Shown here piece after piece: positions 34,217 through 43,937 of a stretch of 64,000 bases of DNA. A program made the translations under genes and the position numbers. Origin of the DNA: Prostheceraeus crozeri. Lineage: Eukaryota; Platyhelminthes; Polycladida; Euryleptidae. The stretch lies in assembly GCA_907163375.1 (NCBI GenBank), contig CAJQUW010000506.1, positions 186,001-250,000 on the forward strand, written 5' to 3'. How positions within the stretch are numbered: position 1 is the stretch's first letter; every line of letters begins with the position of its first letter. Below the pieces are notes generated by a model that ran no database searches, was not told where the DNA came from, and saw nothing but the letters and a program-made list of their open reading frames with translations.

Positions 34217-34520
34217 CGTTACATGGAAAGCTCGACGCATTACCTTCTACGATACTCATCGACAGGTTAAAATAGGTTTATCACCTTTTCTAATGGATAA
34301 CCTCCACGATGCTTTACATATCATGCATCATCCAATGTACTATATCCCTCTAGGTGGGCGTCTATTCATTATTCGACGAGATTTCATTGTTCTTCATGAT
34401 CAATATGGTGTTATACATTTTACATCCTCAAGTTGGAAGAAGTATAGAGAACATATACATCCTCGCATAATGACTTACCTTCAACAAACCAACACTCATA
34501 AGCATGAGTGTGACAAGTGA
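34188..34520 (+). CDS. Unrecognised viral plus-strand gene
   Basis: About 110 residues from the ATG at 34,188 (an upstream ATG at 34,164 overlaps the antisense nuclease relic). Contains FYDTHRQVKIGLSPF, MYYIPLGGRLFIIRRDF and SSSWKKYREH, an alternation typical of a folded alpha/beta protein. AATAAA follows at 34,607-34,612, supporting a real transcription unit. It is convergent with the protease gene, whose stop overlaps the opposite poly(A) signal. No known family comes to mind, and no TATA box is visible just upstream. Confidence 0.45.
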   Translation: MIAKLSSQCHVTWKARRITFYDTHRQVKIGLSPFLMDNLHDALHIMHHPMYYIPLGGRLFIIRRDFIVLHDQYGVIHFTSSSWKKYREHIHPRIMTYLQQTNTHKHECDK

Positions 34521-34637
34521 ACAATGTCTTCTTATCTCTACCTATTCATGTTTGACGACTAAATACAACATATTCAATCACATCATCTACTTTTCCATTT
34601 AAGTATAATAAAGAAAACAAATTTTAATCGTACATAT

Positions 34638-35097
34638 TTATTGAAGGCTTTTATAAAAGTTACGAATGCGCTTTTCATTGACAAGGGTATCATGTGAAAA
34701 ATGTTTACAAATGTCATGTAAAGAGCCATAATGTAGTCGTTGTATTACAAAGTAGAGGGCATATGCTCCACATGTTGAAGACAAGGGATGTTGATAGGCC
34801 AAAGTATTGCAAATCCATTTTCGTGAATGACGTTTCATGAAACGTGTAACATAATCACAGTTCGGTAAGGCCAATGAATCAAAGATTTCACCGCAATAGT
34901 TTTTATCAATAAATAAAACTTTCCAGTGTTTGCCGGGTAAGTGCTGTATCAGTATTCATGATAATGAATGAGGGTGGTTTTGGTAAAACTGTGGGCATAT
35001 TATTAATGGAAAACACACCTCGAAATGCTGCAACAGTGCGTTCATCACCATGTTCTTGAACAACTCTCTCTAGCTCTGCATCAGATAACCAACTCAT
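34638..35097 (-). pseudogene. Adenain-type cysteine protease, frameshifted
   Basis: The viral maturation protease cleaves virion precursors. The start ATG at 35,097 overlaps the stop of the capsid gene (TAATG). The N-terminal part runs to 34,906 in one frame. A shift near 34,950 moves the reading into the frame holding GKHW, the histidine-tryptophan pair of the active site, and LFID. The following open frame (34,874-34,638) holds LSSTCGAYALYF, the nucleophile cysteine block. About 150 residues in total, short for the family but typical of Polinton-type proteases. The stop codon overlaps AATAAA on the minus strand. The single frameshift inactivates this copy. Confidence 0.75.
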
Positions 35098-35506
35098 TAA
35101 CTTGTATAAGAAGCGGAAACGTCACGTAGCCTGTTAATTCGAATGGTGGAATCTAACACAGCATAGATGAGTACATCGACTGTTTTCGTCAAATCTTTTT
35201 CAAAAAAGAATTCTAGTTTAAGACCCTTCGTGGCAGTGCCCGGACGATAAGAAGCACCTGCTTTATTGTTTGCTGTCAAATCAAATGCATAAAGCGTATA
35301 ACCTTTAGCAAATTCATCATAGGTCAAACCATTGGTGTCATTAGTATTCCAGTATTTAAATGTCTCCATAGTATTTTGATATGAGCGAGAATAATGTCCA
35401 TTAGCGAAGTCTGGGCAAAAAGGAGTACCAGGAGTGCAATCAGTATCGCGATGCAATCCGATTTGATTTAAACCAAAGTGTTCAAAGTTGAGGGGATTCT
35501 TCGATG
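35097..35506 (-). pseudogene. Major capsid protein, C-terminal part
   Basis: The downstream portion of the double-jelly-roll capsid gene, cut off from its 5' part (38,082-38,951) by the pogo-type insertion. The frame is open from the transposon edge at 35,506 to the stop at 35,097, with DCTPGTPFCPDFANGHYS and YDEFAKGYTLYAFDLT, the latter typical of the closing strands of Polinton capsid proteins. The reading frame on the two sides of the insertion is compatible, allowing for the duplicated TA. Its last base overlaps the protease start. Confidence 0.7.
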
Positions 35507-35508
35507 TA

Positions 35509-38079
35509 CAGAAGTGTTCGGATTTAGTAACAATTCGGATTTACTAACATATTTTCGTAGCACGGCGAAGTTTCCTATTTATTATAGAGAAACTTGTTCG
35601 GATTTAGTAACGTCGAACTTAGTAACAATTCGTGTTTAGTAACAATTCTTATTTGCACCATTGATGAAATCGTTCGAGTATTGTAACATGTTGACCACCT
35701 GCGAACGAGAAGTATTTGTGCACACGTGCCCTTCCCTTCGGCGATTCAGATTTAATTGAGATAAAACCATTGATAACCTTAACAGATGTTATCTGAGGAA
35801 GCTGGTGTGCAGACTAAGTCAAGAGCCTATGGTCAAGAGCGTGTTACGATCATCAGTTGCATTGATAACTCACATCCCATCCCTCTCGATTCAAGCGCAA
35901 GTTAAGCATTGATGTAGGAGTTAGCAGGATAGTGGACTTCCTTAACTTTCTCGCTGCCGCGGTGAACCTGATGACCGTTTGTGCGAGACGAGGGATTCAT
36001 GTCATCACATTTTGACAATTGATAAGATGCTAATTCGAATTTGACTGATAATGATCTAAGAAAGAGCCTCTCTGAACACACCTAGGATGTCACTTTATAA
36101 AGTGTGAATGATAATTGTTTACACGATGGATCAGATAAGTGTCAGAGACTCCAAAATCTTGTTGTGTACTTGACGAAACTTACATCAATGAATTTAAGAT
36201 CTATCACCGGCTTTTAATCAAACCCGAAGGAAACACATCATCACAACCTTAGTCTGTCTAATATTGTGTGCACGCATTATGTCTCCACCTACGAACAAGC
36301 GAACTCGACTATCACTTTCGGACAAATACTCTGTTATTCTCGATTTGAATAAAGGTGTGAAATCTTCGACGATTCAGAAGCGATTAAATATTTCGCATTC
36401 TATTGTTTCTGTTATCAAGAAAAACAAGGATGCTATATTAAAACAGTTCGAGGCTGGTGAAAAGCAGACGCAAAAGTCAAGTAAGAAATGCAACTTCGAA
36501 GAACTCGATCGACTGCTTCTCGAATGGTTTAAACAGGCATCAACGGCGAATCTACAAGGATTAACGGGCTTCGTTCTGCAGCAACAAGCACTCAAACTTG
36601 CTGCTAAAGCAAATTTAGTGGATTTCGACGAAGAATAAATTGACATTAATTGGATCAATCGCTTCAAGAAAAGACATTCCATCGTGTCCAAAATTCAGCA
36701 TGGAGAAGCGTCATCTGTGGATACTAGCGACGTTGCTTATTGGCAGGAAAAGAGCTTACCAGAGATTCGACGTGCATTTCCTAGCAAGGACATTTTCAAT
36801 GTTGACGAATGTGGACTCATGTGGAAGTTGCTACCAAATAGAACACTGGCATTCAAGGAAGAAAAGTGCAGTGGAGGCAAGCATGCCAAGGACAGGATAA
36901 CTGTCTTAGTAGGAGCCAGTGCCGAAGGAGAAAAACTGCCATTACTTATCATCGGTAAGTCAAGAATGCCTCGTGCGTTCCGAAGCAAACAACTACCAGT
37001 GGAATATAAATCCAATCGACGCGCTTGGATGACCGGTGAGTTTTTTACTGCCTATATTCAGCAATTAGATCAGCAAATGAGGTCTAAAAATTGAAAAATC
37101 GCTCTCATCATTGATAATGCTCCGTCGCATCCCAAAGTCGCTAATCTAACGAACACAACATTGTTCTTCTTGCCTCCAAACACAACGCCTCAAATACAAC
37201 CTATGGATGCAGGTGTGATTAGAAATCTCAAATACCAATACAAATTGAAACTCGTAAATCGAAAGATTGACGCACATGACCTTGGTCAAAAATTCGCGAT
37301 TGATCTGTACGAAGCAGTCACCATGCTGCATAGCTCATGGCAGAATCTGTCAAGTGAAACGATTAAAAACTGTTTTCACCATGTAGGGTTTCATGAGGAA
37401 GAAGTGCAACCAATGTGCTCACATGAGATCGTTCAAGATGAGACGGTCATGCAACAAAACATTCCTGATAACATTTGGGAACGCCTGCGTTTGGTTTACG
37501 GAGACTTCAATTTCGATGAATATGTTGACTTTGACCATAATGTGAGCACAACAGAAACTCTCAGTGACGAGCAGATAATTCAAAGTGTTCTTCATCCAGA
37601 TACGGCAAGTGATGACTCTGATCAGGAATGTAGCGTTCAAAACGTTACAGAGTATGAGGCTCTGAGCAGCATTGATACACTTGTCCGATATTTTCGTGAC
37701 GACGAAGACGGTGCCCCTTTCATTTTTGAATTGAACAAATTCAAAAGTCATGTTGTTCGCCGTGGCCTTGACAAGAAGCGACAGTCCACATTGGATTCCT
37801 TCCTCAAGTAAGCATTGAAATAGAAGTGTGTCGGAAGTTAAGGATTGCTTTTAATTCCTCTTTACTACATGTACTATGCATTATTTTCTGTAGTAACTGC
37901 GTATATATCCTATAGTGCTTATGCTTCTAGTAACACTAATTGGTCATATTCTTGCTATTGATTGAATCTTTGTACCATTAGTTCATTGAAATTTCATCAG
38001 TGACATGATTTTTGAAAATTCGGGTTTAGTAACATATTTTACCTGCACGATGGCATGTTACTAAATCCGAACACTACTG
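35509..38079 (+). mobile_element. Pogo/Tigger-type transposon inserted in the viral capsid gene
   Basis: A 2,571-bp element with ends CAGAAGTGTTCGG and CCGAACACTACTG and TIRs of about 24 bp (two mismatches). TA flanks the left end (35,507-35,508); the right flank is TG, read as a mutated TA. Subterminal repeats of the type TTCGGATTTAGTAAC occur several times near the left end (35,516-35,650) and as attcgggtttagtaaca near the right end (38,017); such sites normally bind transposase. It encodes a single broken transposase. It entered after the viral element was in place, since it splits the capsid gene. Confidence 0.9.
36279..37811 (+). pseudogene. Pogo-family transposase with two in-frame stops
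   Basis: Starts at the ATG at 36,279. The N-terminus (KRTRLSLSDKYSVILDLNKG) is a CENP-B/Psq-type helix-turn-helix, and a second helical DNA-binding segment follows. The DDE_1-type core has its acidic residues in IFNVDECGL, IIDNAPSHP and QPMDAGVI. The C-terminal region is acidic and ends KKRQSTLDSFL, a motif-like tail seen in pogo/Tigger proteins. Stops TAA at 36,636 and TGA at 37,092 interrupt an otherwise single frame of about 510 codons. No frameshift is visible, so inactivation is by two point mutations. Confidence 0.9.
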
Positions 38080-38081
38080 TG

Positions 38082-38951
38082 TTACCATTGTATGCATCAT
38101 TTGCAATCAATCCCACAATGATCATTTTTGGTGATTGTATAGGAAACAAACTATCTTTAACAAAGCTCTTTTGCGCACGAGGAATGGTGAAAATATGGAT
38201 CTCACTATGATTTACATCATAAACAGCATCATACTTCTTCAAACCCATCTCGTGACCATTAATCACCGAAGGATTCACTGGCATTCGTCGCACATAAAGT
38301 CTAACACCTTCAAACACAATCTTAAATTCAGTCTTTGCTCCATAAGTATTCAATACAAATTTAGGATCGTTCGGCAAGAGATGAACTCGCATGTCTACTT
38401 TTGACATTAAGAAACGTGATTGACGGAAAAAGTCCAAGTATAGGGTACTACATAATTCACACACCCTACTTTCTGCAGTCCACTTTTCACGAGTGACAAA
38501 TCCCTTGTTTTTGTCACTATCAAATTTACCAGCTTCATCTTTACACCAACCCATAACAGCCATGTCACTCTTTTGTGCTTGTGGCTGGAACTTCATGACT
38601 GTTGAAAAATTACCGAGATAGGGATAACTGTGTTGACCACCTTCAATCCGAGTTTCACCAATGGTCAATGATACATCCTTGAAGAGCGTTGCTATCGCCA
38701 AGTTATTCACGGCTACTTTGTCCTTGTTCGTCAAGGTTTGTGGCGTCCTTATTTACTATCTTAAACTTAACATGTTGATTAATGTCATTTACATCGATGT
38801 ACTCAGCATCATTTCCTGGTATTAAAAACTCAATGACACTACCAGAATCGATACTTGTCTGTGGATAACCAATGGATACATAATTTCTAATGATATCCGT
38901 CTGTATAGATGTTCTATCAAATAAGCAAAGGGATGAGGTTTTACATTCCAT
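38082..38951 (-). pseudogene. Major capsid protein, N-terminal part, frameshifted and disrupted
   Basis: The 5' part of the Polinton/adintovirus-type capsid gene. It starts at 38,951, two bases after the stop of the upstream gene. The first frame (to 38,703) contains SIDSGSVIEFLIPG. A one-base-type frameshift near 38,720 moves to the frame holding KVAVNNLAIATLFKDVSLTI, matching the conserved 'N..iaSLF..V...l' block of these capsid proteins, and GGQHSYPYLGNF. The frame then runs into the pogo insertion at 38,079. Expected full length is about 430 residues, within the family range. Both the shift and the insertion inactivate it. Confidence 0.8.
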
Positions 38952-38953
38952 AA

Positions 38954-39340
38954 TTAAAACAGTCCACGTCGTCTGCGTTTTCTAGGAGGTATACGAGATG
39001 TTCTTTGCTTACGTTTGCCTGAAGTAGAGAGTGGATTGATGTGACTGATGACAGACCTGATACCAACCTTACCGACATTCTTCAAACTCTGTATTCCATG
39101 ACGCTTTAGCGATTCACGAATCGGCAATCTTCCTGAAAGCGCATCACTTGCTACATCTGCTGCTAATCTTACAACTTCCTTTAAAGCTGATTTTCCCACG
39201 TTTGCGATAGTGGGGAGCATCATACCTTTGACAGCACCCAATAGACTACCCCCTTTTTGACGTCTCGATCCAGCATAAATGGGAAAGCCAGCTCCATGAC
39301 TAGCAGAGGGAGCAGAATAAAACGTAGCAGTTTGATCCAT
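38954..39340 (-). CDS. Probable minor virion protein (adenovirus pVI-like position)
   Basis: A 128-residue intact frame. It begins with a tyrosine/alanine-rich segment and AGFPIYAGSRRQKGGSLLG. A long amphipathic alanine/valine-rich region follows (EVVRLAADVASDALSGR), then a strongly basic C-terminus (RIPPRKRRRRGLF). Polinton and adintovirus genomes encode such a small protein next to the capsid gene, with a glycine-rich start, a membrane-active helix and a basic tail, compared with adenovirus pVI. The order pVI-like, then capsid, then protease is as expected. No lesions seen. Confidence 0.6.
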   Translation of the reverse strand: MDQTATFYSAPSASHGAGFPIYAGSRRQKGGSLLGAVKGMMLPTIANVGKSALKEVVRLAADVASDALSGRLPIRESLKRHGIQSLKNVGKVGIRSVISHINPLSTSGKRKQRTSRIPPRKRRRRGLF

Positions 39341-39377
39341 AGGTATTTATTTATATTTACACAATTCATTACTTTGC

Positions 39378-40443
39378 TTAGGAACGTTGACTAACACGAT
39401 AAAGGTCAGAATGACGAATCCAACTGTTCATTGAATTTGGATAGCCAGCCCATTCCACCAGGCTCCACTTTTCTCCTTGTCGTATTTGGTGACGAAGTAT
39501 CTTTTCAACCATGTAGTCATCATCTTCTTTGGTGATGGGCGTTATCTCATGATGAGAAAAACTCCCTTCAATCTCGTCACCATGATAATCACGAAGCTTG
39601 TAGGTAGTGGGCTTGAATTTCTTGTTAACCTCAGAGACAGTAAATATTTCTTCTGTCCAATTGGGAAGATGACCTTTCGCAAACACGCTTTTCACCTTGG
39701 AAATGCGAACTTTGTCACCAACCTGAATGTCACGTTTACCTTGTGATGGTTGCTTGCGTTTAGCATTGATTTCACGGATTGTATCCACCATGTCTGGAGT
39801 TATGTCAGCAGGTTTGTGACCAATCATACGATGAACAGAATGATTGTAGGCGTGTACAGTATCGTGTAATACATCCGTCCACTTTTGTGTTACTTTTGCA
39901 GTGAAATAGCGCCATAGACGAGTTTTCAGTGTACGATTAAAGCGTTCGACCACTGCAGCCTTGTATGCACTTTTCACACTGAACATCTCAATGTTGTGTT
40001 CGCGAAATAAAGCACGCACATGTCTGTTTTCAAACTCTTTCCCTTGATCAGTCTGAATACGTGTGGGAATGCGTCCTTCACTGAAAATAGTTTGGAAAGC
40101 CTCGGCCACTTCTTCACCACGCTGTCTTGAGTGGTTGAACCCAAGCATAACGAGAAAATAAGTCAATGACAGTTAGGAGAAAGCGATAGCCTTTATTCTT
40201 TTTAGCTAATAAAGAAACATCAGCCAAATCTGCTTGCCATTGTTCATCAATATCATGAACGATATAAGAACGGGTAGGATAACGTTTTCGAGCTTGTGTG
40301 TGCAATGTATATGCAGGTTGAGCTTTAAACCATCTCTTCACTTGTTTCTGTGAATAACCACTTGCTTGTGACAACTTTTTCACTGAAGCATAACCTGCAT
40401 AATGCTTTGGGTTATAGTAAATTGATTTCAGATGTTCATCCAT
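39378..40443 (-). pseudogene. Retroviral-type integrase with chromodomain, frameshifted
   Basis: The integrase inserts the element into host DNA. The start is at 40,443. An N-terminal segment (residues ~1-60, QVKRWFKAQPAYTLH) is followed by the rve core: first Asp in WQADLADVS, second in TDQGKEFEN, Glu in AVVERFNRT. The C-terminus has a linker (KVRISKVKSVFAKG) and a chromodomain (VEKILRHQIR...WSLVEWAGYP...SWI). A frameshift between 40,114 and 40,166 separates the first catalytic Asp from the rest; otherwise both pieces are open. The chromodomain-tailed integrase is characteristic of Polintons and adintoviruses. Confidence 0.85.
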
Positions 40444-40449
40444 CGTCTA

Positions 40450-40644
40450 TTAAGAGGGATCGTTTATTTGTCTCAAAGTATCAGTCTTTTTCTCCGCTAG
40501 GGTTTGCGTTTGTGTTTGAGACCTGCTTTTGCTACTTTTTTTAGCCGTCTTGTATGAATCACTTTTACAACATGTACTTAAGCAGTTCAATGACACATGA
40601 ATGTTTGGCAACTCTGAACATGGGATGCAACATAGCTTCTTCAT
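40450..40644 (-). CDS. Small cysteine-rich protein
   Basis: From the ATG at 40,644 (two bases after the preceding stop, TAATATG) it encodes about 64 residues: MKKLCCIPCSELPNIHVSLN, then CLSTCC, then a Lys/Ser/Gln/Thr-rich tail. It ends six bases before the integrase start. Spacing suggests a real member of the cluster. No known domain; the cysteines could bind metal. Confidence 0.45.
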   Translation of the reverse strand: MKKLCCIPCSELPNIHVSLNCLSTCCKSDSYKTAKKSSKSRSQTQTQTLAEKKTDTLRQINDPS

Positions 40645-40645
40645 A

Positions 40646-41230
40646 TTAGAAGTCTGTGATAAAATCAAATGATGGATAACGTGTTGAAGGTTTTGGTATA
40701 CGCTTCGGCAACTTCTCGGGTGTTTTCAAAGTTTGCTTGATTCTCTTTTTAGGTCTCTCTACACTTTAAAACTTTCTCATCCTAGGTGTAGAATCATTTT
40801 CCATTTCCTGCAAGGTATCACGACTAAGACTTGCCTTTGGAACATTGAATTTCTTCATACTTTTTGAAAAGAACTCCCATCCTGTAGGTGTAAAGTGACG
40901 ACGACGATCACGAACAGCATGATTAATTAAATCTTCCACTCTTGAGTCTCTAATGACTCCACCATCATCATCTACCACTTCACCTCGTTGAGTGATTTTC
41001 AAGTTGGGTTCGAGACTTCGATATAAGCTCAGTGCGCGATTGCGATAGGGTTTGGGTGAACCAAGCGAAAGATCATTGCGATTTTTTTCTTTCAATTGTT
41101 TCATTTCTTCTAAGGTAGAACTCTGCTTTATCAAACGATCATATGGATTTTTACTTTGTAGAGCTTCTTGTTCATATTGCTGATTAAGTTGTAACATTTG
41201 ATTTGTCCAAGGTTGTTGAGCACTCTGCAT
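40646..41230 (-). pseudogene. Conserved Polinton-type structural or DNA-associated protein, one in-frame stop
   Basis: The frame from 41,230 encodes QWTNQ/NQQY-rich sequence, then VEDLINHAVRDRRRHFTPTG and WEFFSKSMKKFNVPKASL. A block of the type 'dLv..al..r....p.GW..F...l...nvP' recurs in proteins of invertebrate Polinton-like elements (recollection). A TAA at 40,766 stops the frame, but the same frame continues in a basic, proline-rich tail (PEKLPKRIPKPSTRYPSFDF) to 40,646, so the stop looks secondary. Total about 195 codons. Function unassigned; the basic tail suggests a DNA or virion-core role. Confidence 0.5.
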
Positions 41231-41286
41231 TGTAGTCAGATGTATTTATTCTTCTTGTGGAATAGCAATCATGCGTTGAAAACCAC

Positions 41287-41906
41287 TCATAACAATTTAT
41301 ATATGATCATGGGTTTCTCAAAGAGATGACTGCGTAAGTGATAATCCTCAGGACACTCTTGGGTAAAGTCCAAAAATAAATAATTATAGGGTTTTCCGTA
41401 GCAGCCTCAAATACTTAAATTAAAGCTTTTGACTTGCGAGGAAGAACTTGTCGAGATAGGAATTCAACTTGACTTTTATCGCGAGGATTTTTAAAGATGA
41501 TGTTGTAATGCGTGTTTAGACTTCGACTCCGTGCCTCCTTTCCACTTGGAAAAAGATTTTGCATAATAAAAATGATAAAGCATGGTTTGTGATGAGCAGC
41601 CTTGGTAAACATAGCAGTTACTTCTTGTGAGTTCTTACTCTCATTAAGTAAATCATCAAGAATGATAATATCATAGGGTTGAATATCAGCAGTGCTGATA
41701 ATCTCCGGTTGAACCAACTAGCCCTTACCAACCAATTCACGATGTAAGTTATGTTGATAAATTCCATAGCACCAAGCAACACGATTCGGTATGCAGTCAA
41801 AAATCTCATTGCGACGCTCCAACAATTGCAGTGTTAAATGTGTCTTCCCACTATGAGAGGGTCCTACGATACACATAGTGTGATTACAGCGTAAGCGGAA
41901 ATCCAT
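41287..41906 (-). pseudogene. Genome-packaging ATPase (FtsK/HerA type), with stops and frameshift
   Basis: The motor drives viral DNA into capsids. The N-terminal piece has the Walker A loop in CIVGPSHSGKTHLTLQLL, then WCYGIYQ. A TAG at 41,718 interrupts the frame. The next piece has Walker B in YDIIILDDLLNES, HKPCFIIFIMQNLF with the sensor-like Asn, and a PRDKSQ block. A TAA at 41,415 and then a frameshift precede the conserved tail (YLFLDFTQECPEDYHLRSH), which ends at 41,287. All landmarks of the A32-like family are in order, but three lesions make it inactive. Confidence 0.85.
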
Positions 41907-41945
41907 GTTGATTTTGATGAAAAGTCATACCATTTAACTTAGTAT

Positions 41946-42305
41946 CTATCCATTAATGGCTTTATTCGCGAGAGCGCCAGCTAATCCTCCCAAAGCAGGA
42001 CCGGCAGCTGCCATGATGATAGGCGCTAAAAGTGGTAAGAAGCCGCCGCGCTGTGATAATAGTTTGCGCTTTGTAGGAACTGATGTTTTTGGATTGCTCA
42101 AGGTGCGAAGAACTTTACCATGCCTGGTAATTCCATTGGCCTTTTTGCTATTTAATGTCATATAACGCACTTTTCGTATTTCCGCGCACATTTTACGAAT
42201 GAAGGCATTGTTTGCCAGCTTCATTGCCTCACATCGATGAGATGGTTTTAATTTTAATAAGCGACGAAGAGTGAGACAGAACTTTTTGTTTGCATTTTTT
42301 GACAC
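41946..42305 (-). CDS. Adenovirus pX-like virion core protein
   Basis: A 119-residue intact protein. The basic N-terminal half (LRRLLKLKPSHRCEAMKLAN and further Lys/Arg) is followed by LLSQRGGFLPLLAPIIMAAA and an alanine/glycine-rich hydrophobic segment ending ALANKAING. The 'rGGFLP.L.pii.aa.g' pattern is that of the adenovirus PX/mu family, a DNA-condensing core peptide, reported in adintovirus-type elements. It is the first gene of the late-type minus-strand cluster. A TATA-like sequence (ATATATAAGC) lies at about 42,583-42,593 on the minus strand, some 280 bp upstream. Confidence 0.65.
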   Translation of the reverse strand: MSKNANKKFCLTLRRLLKLKPSHRCEAMKLANNAFIRKMCAEIRKVRYMTLNSKKANGITRHGKVLRTLSNPKTSVPTKRKLLSQRGGFLPLLAPIIMAAAGPALGGLAGALANKAING

Positions 42306-43010
42306 TTCTGTCTGCGCGAACGGTGAGATGAACGACGTCTAGCCATTTTTACATGTGGATGTTAGAGTGTTCTTTGCTTAAACACGACAGCAGCGTCGAA
42401 ACATCACCGACGTAAACGCAATGAAATAGAGGAAGACATTGAGTACAGCACTAGTAAAAAGCAATACACTGAGAACAGCCACAGTACCAGTGGGATAGTC
42501 AGAAGCAGACACATGTGTGGGTAGCTGTAATGTATCATTCAGTGAGTACTATAGTTCAATGGAAACAGTTCAGCTGTGTCGTTTGCTTATATATTATGAG
42601 CCAGACATGAACAATCTGTTTGTACGATGATGCTTGTAAAGTTTAATGCCTTTGCATCAATTGTGCTTAAGTGGAAAAGGCTTCCCATAAGCAACGTGTA
42701 GAATACATAACTCCAAGCAAGGTAACGAAAGTAGACCATGATGTAACAGTGATGAAAGTGTTACTGTAAACTGCTTTGGTTTACAATTATAAGATAGCAT
42801 ATAGTCAACATCTTCACAGTTTGCATGAATGACAGTTAGCATTACTCAAACGATGTATCATCTCTCTACAATCACTGGATGATAATAGTTTTTACAACAC
42901 AAGAATCCACTGCCTTGTATAATCATGCTTTCTCTTTTCAATGAGACGGTGATACAGTGGTGTCATGGTCATAGATGACTGTTCTAAAATCGACAAGGAT
43001 TGCATCAAAA
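42306..43010. other. Viral spacer without a supported gene
   Basis: No convincing frame; the 61-codon minus frame at 42,657-42,842 has no recognisable content. The TATA-like site near 42,588 would be a promoter for the late-type cluster. Confidence 0.4.
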
Positions 43011-43529
43011 TCATTTATATACATTGACTGTTGAAATCATTTCTTGATCACAGATGGGACACAACATACATGTAGTTTCCAAAGGTACATAGCACGTAGA
43101 ACACATAACAGTATGACAACATGGTAAAAAGAGAAGGACCGTTCCCTTTTAAAACACTCAACGCAGTTCCGTTCACATCATAATTTAGACGTCTCTTCTT
43201 CCAATTTCTTTCTGAAGTCACGTTTATTGGTAGAACTACTTTACAAATCAGTTGCAAATGTCACTTTTTTTTTTCACTCCAGATCGCACCAATTTCATCC
43301 TCCTATTTTCACTATTATTACATTGCAGCATGGAAAAATCCTCTATCCATCTTTGATTCAAATGATGATTCATAGCATGCTCATCTAGATCCATTAGTCT
43401 TTCGACTAAAGCGCCTGCTTTAGTATTTTCATTTAGATTTGTAACACTTTCTATAGCCTTCAACGAATAACCAAGCTCTCTTGCTACAAGCCATGAAGTT
43501 GGGAAACGAATGCAACTTTTCATCTTCAA
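43011..43529 (-). pseudogene. UBA-like plus RING-finger protein relic
   Basis: The upper frame (43,529-43,248) contains ARELGYSLKAIESVTNLNEN and GALVERLMDLDE, a UBA/CUE-like three-helix pattern as found before RING domains in E3 ubiquitin ligases. A run of about eleven A's (near 43,265) marks a likely frameshift. Further on, NCVECFKRERSFS in one frame and LPCCHTVMCSTC...MLCPICDQEM in another give the cysteine/histidine spacing of a C-terminal RING finger, ending at a TGA at 43,011. At least two frameshifts separate the parts. A ubiquitin-ligase gene inside a virus-like element would be a captured host gene acting on host defence or turnover, by inference only. Confidence 0.55.
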
Positions 43530-43937
43530 ATAATTTCAAATGATGATGAGTGTCAGGAATGGACACTCAGTTGAATATGCTTGATATGACTTGTACACCT
43601 TTGACAGTATTGATGACTCAGTGTAATCTAATACTTTACTTTCACAAACATGTGTCACGGTAAAGCTATTTGACTACATTATCACTTTATCAACCTGTGT
43701 TGCAGTAAAACTTTTGTACAACATGATAAAACTTTACTTTCACAAACTTGTGTTACAATACAAGTACAATAACAAGAGCTTGTTCACTACTGAAGAGAGA
43801 AGTCTGGTGTGTTGCATGTGGTGCAGGGGTGGCCTCCCATTTCATTCCATTTCATCATTTATTCTTCGCCTCTGCATTCCATATCCGAAGATATGTGGCG
43901 GGCTGGGGACCGCTTTAGCTGCATTAGAAGGTAGCCC
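43530..43937. other. Spacer downstream of the zinc-finger/coiled-coil gene
   Basis: No gene. Several runs of ttactttcacaaac... and 'acttttgtacaacat' near 43,630-43,760 are loosely repeated (cttgtgttac, cctgtgttgc). A copy of cctcccatttcatt... lies at 43,833-43,860. Confidence 0.45.
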
